This document shows, in pieces, positions 62,454 through 64,000 of a stretch of 64,000 bases of DNA (its first letter is position 1; every line of letters begins with the position of its first letter). This stretch comes from Pseudomonas sp. ok272. GTDB taxonomy: Bacteria; Pseudomonadota; Gammaproteobacteria; Pseudomonadales; Pseudomonadaceae. Location of the stretch: NCBI RefSeq assembly GCF_900109995.1, contig NZ_FOCB01000002.1, positions 514,749-578,748 on the forward strand, given 5' to 3'. A program made the translations under genes and the position numbers. The notes under the pieces were generated by a model. The model did not search any database, was not told the DNA's origin, and was given only the letters and a program-made list of their open reading frames with translations.

Positions 62454-62846
62454 TCACTTTTTCAGCGACTCAATCCACTGTCGATAATACTGGCGTTGAT
62501 CTTCAATGGTGCTCGCTAAATTTTCATCCTCATAATCAAATATCCTAACTAAATCCTCATCTTCAGTTGGTTCACCCCAGCGAAGTTCATACGCGACTAT
62601 TCCACATGACATCTGCGAAGACATTGAAGATGTGTGAACATTGAGTTTTGCCCCCTTGCATAAAAACTTAATCGCCGGAAACCCAGCCCTGACTAGACCT
62701 AGGCACTGGTATATATCGTAGGACTTGTATGTCTTCTTGAAACCATTGGACATGGAGAACGTCAGCTCAGACTTCCTCCTATCAACCTCCATCGTCGCAC
62801 TCTCTACACCGCCATCCTTGATTATGGAAATCTCTGTAACTATCAC
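62454..62846 (-). CDS. Probable immunity protein for the Rhs ADP-ribosyltransferase
   Basis: 130 residues from a GTG start (MIVTEISIIKDGGVESATME) with AGGGGCGGA upstream; an ATG 18 codons in is an alternative. AT-rich, acidic C-terminal half (TEDEDLVRIFDYEDENLAS). It begins nine bases after the Rhs stop, the standard place of the cognate immunity gene. No known immunity family recognised. Confidence 0.72.
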   Translation of the reverse strand: MIVTEISIIKDGGVESATMEVDRRKSELTFSMSNGFKKTYKSYDIYQCLGLVRAGFPAIKFLCKGAKLNVHTSSMSSQMSCGIVAYELRWGEPTEDEDLVRIFDYEDENLASTIEDQRQYYRQWIESLKK

Positions 62847-62855
62847 CGTCCGCCC

Positions 62856-64000
62856 CTATCTTTTATTTGGATTCAGCACTGAATAGCCAACATGACTACC
62901 GTCTGCATTAATGGGTGTAGCACCTAATATATCTTTAGGGCTTACACCGCCCGGAACTGCAACTTCAATCTCTCGTCTGTGCGGAGACAGCAGTCCCAGT
63001 TTTTTATTTACATAAATACCTGGAACTTTTCTCATCACATAAATATAACCAAGGTCAAGCCCATACCCTGTTGCAAACTTCACCGACTCACTTGGCATTT
63101 TAGTAGTGCTGACAAAAAAACTCGGAGGGTTCCTGTTGTCATGAGCATGTAAATATAGATCACGGCTCTCTCCAAGAGGCTCAAATCCACTGTCGAAAAT
63201 CTCCCAAGGTTCTCGAGAGTCGCCCCTGTACAAATGTTTCTCATCTATCTTACGACTTGGGTATGTCGGATCTTCACTATCAACCCTAGCCTTCCCAGCC
63301 GGATCCTCAACCCCACCCTTCGGCCTACACCCATCCCCACCAGGACAAGTATTAAGCCCCAACGGATCCACCCACCCCGTCGGGTTCAGCGTATACCGGT
63401 AGGCATTCACCCCACCCGCCAGCTTGCTCGGGTCGGGGGTCAGGTAGCGGCCGGTGGCCGGATTGTAGTAGCGGTGGCGGTTGTAGTGCAGGCCGCTTTC
63501 GGGGTCGAAGTATTGGCCCTGGAAGCGCAGCGGTTGTTCGAGTGGTGGGCCGCCGAAGTGGTTGAGGCTGTTGAGTTTGCCGTAGGCGGTGTAGGTCGCC
63601 GACCAGACGATTTCGCCGCGGTGGTCGGTGAGTTCCTGGGGCGTGCCGAGGTGGTCGAGTTGGTAGTAGAACGGGCGAGCCTGGTCGGGGCCGAAGCCGT
63701 CGAGCATTGCCAGCGGGCGGAAGCTGCCGGGTTCGTAGACGTAGCTGCGGTGGTGTTCGCGGCTGTTTTCGGCGATGACTTGCTCGCCTTGCCAGAAGAA
63801 TTCGCTGGTGAGGCCGGCGACGGTTTTGGCGATGCGGCGGCCGAAGGCGTCGTAGCGGTAGCTGGCGCTGCGGCCGTCCGGTTGGGTGACGCCGATCAGC
63901 CGGTGCTGGCAGTCGTAGCGGTACTCGGTGCTGAACTTTTGTACGATGCCCCAGCGTTCGCGGATCAGGTTGCCGAAGGCGTCGTAGTCGTAATGCCGGT
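62856..64000 (-). CDS. Rhs effector, C-terminal part with enterotoxin-A-like ADP-ribosyltransferase tip
   Basis: The 5' part lies beyond the window. High-GC Rhs core with YD repeats (YDYDAFGNL, YRYDCQHRL, YRYDAFGRR), the core end RYYNPATGRYLTPDP and the self-cleavage motif PTGWVDPLGL near 63365. After it base composition drops and a variable tip of about 165 residues begins. The tip aligns by eye with the A chain of E. coli heat-labile toxin/cholera toxin: LYRGDSREPWEIFDSGF (Arg at 63225-63227), FFVSTTKM (63102-63110), YIYVMRKVPGIYVNKKLG, SPHRREIEVAVPGGV with an ExE pair (62964-62972). These are the R-S-E residues of arginine-type mono-ADP-ribosyltransferases. Confidence 0.9.
   Translation of the reverse strand, partial: RHYDYDAFGNLIRERWGIVQKFSTEYRYDCQHRLIGVTQPDGRSASYRYDAFGRRIAKTVAGLTSEFFWQGEQVIAENSREHHRSYVYEPGSFRPLAMLDGFGPDQARPFYYQLDHLGTPQELTDHRGEIVWSATYTAYGKLNSLNHFGGPPLEQPLRFQGQYFDPESGLHYNRHRYYNPATGRYLTPDPSKLAGGVNAYRYTLNPTGWVDPLGLNTCPGGDGCRPKGGVEDPAGKARVDSEDPTYPSRKIDEKHLYRGDSREPWEIFDSGFEPLGESRDLYLHAHDNRNPPSFFVSTTKMPSESVKFATGYGLDLGYIYVMRKVPGIYVNKKLGLLSPHRREIEVAVPGGVSPKDILGATPINADGSHVGYSVLNPNKR

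Overview
This window is chromosomal DNA from a Pseudomonas, most likely of the P. fluorescens group. The evidence is high-GC coding with GC-rich third positions, the conserved order leuC-leuD-leuB-asd-usg-fimV-truA-trpF-accD-folC-dedD-cvpA-purF-metZ, many REP palindromes of the form GTGGGAGC...GCTTGC in intergenic gaps, and an aru-type arginine succinyltransferase pair. Species cannot be fixed from sequence reading alone.

Layout. 1-1440: the 3' end of a TonB-dependent siderophore receptor, then tRNA-Asp, tRNA-Asp and tRNA-Val on the minus strand. 1590-20281: a long minus-strand block of core metabolism (methionine, purine, folate, fatty acid, tryptophan and leucine synthesis, aspartate semialdehyde dehydrogenase, FimV). 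20438-24681: a LysR regulator and a five-PAS GGDEF-EAL protein. 24733-25279: the heat-shock gene ibpA with a sigma-32-like promoter and a ROSE-like RNA thermometer. 26683-34723: a six-gene ABC importer of the GlpSTPQUV (glycerol/polyol) type, facing a sigma-54 activator across a -24/-12 promoter and an array of TGAAC boxes. 35327-39926: cysS, glnS, ppiB, lpxH. 40235-45055: a marR-controlled tripartite efflux operon. 45201-50599: tamA-tamB. 50664-55605: a GNAT protein, exonuclease III, a PstS-OmpA fusion, cobF and a histidine phosphatase.

55793-64000 is the rearranged accessory end. An isolated aruF-aruG pair is followed by two genes, an SDR and a SurE-like phosphatase, that have both lost their 5' ends and meet head to head at one junction near 58602-58606. 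Next come a composite REP element, small genes, and a 230-base structured leader in front of an unknown small gene. In that leader the 5' arms of both long helices are repeated downstream, one of them over the ribosome binding site, so two exclusive folds are possible. The last 3 kb is an Rhs locus: the C-terminal end of an Rhs protein with a tip resembling the A subunit of heat-labile enterotoxin/cholera toxin (mono-ADP-ribosyltransferase), a probable immunity gene, and then two orphan modules, each made of a short in-frame stub of another toxin tip plus its own small gene. Both stubs end at a palindromic repeat of the AAAATAAATCTGT type. The orphan modules, their border repeats and the alternative-fold leader are the parts most worth following up.
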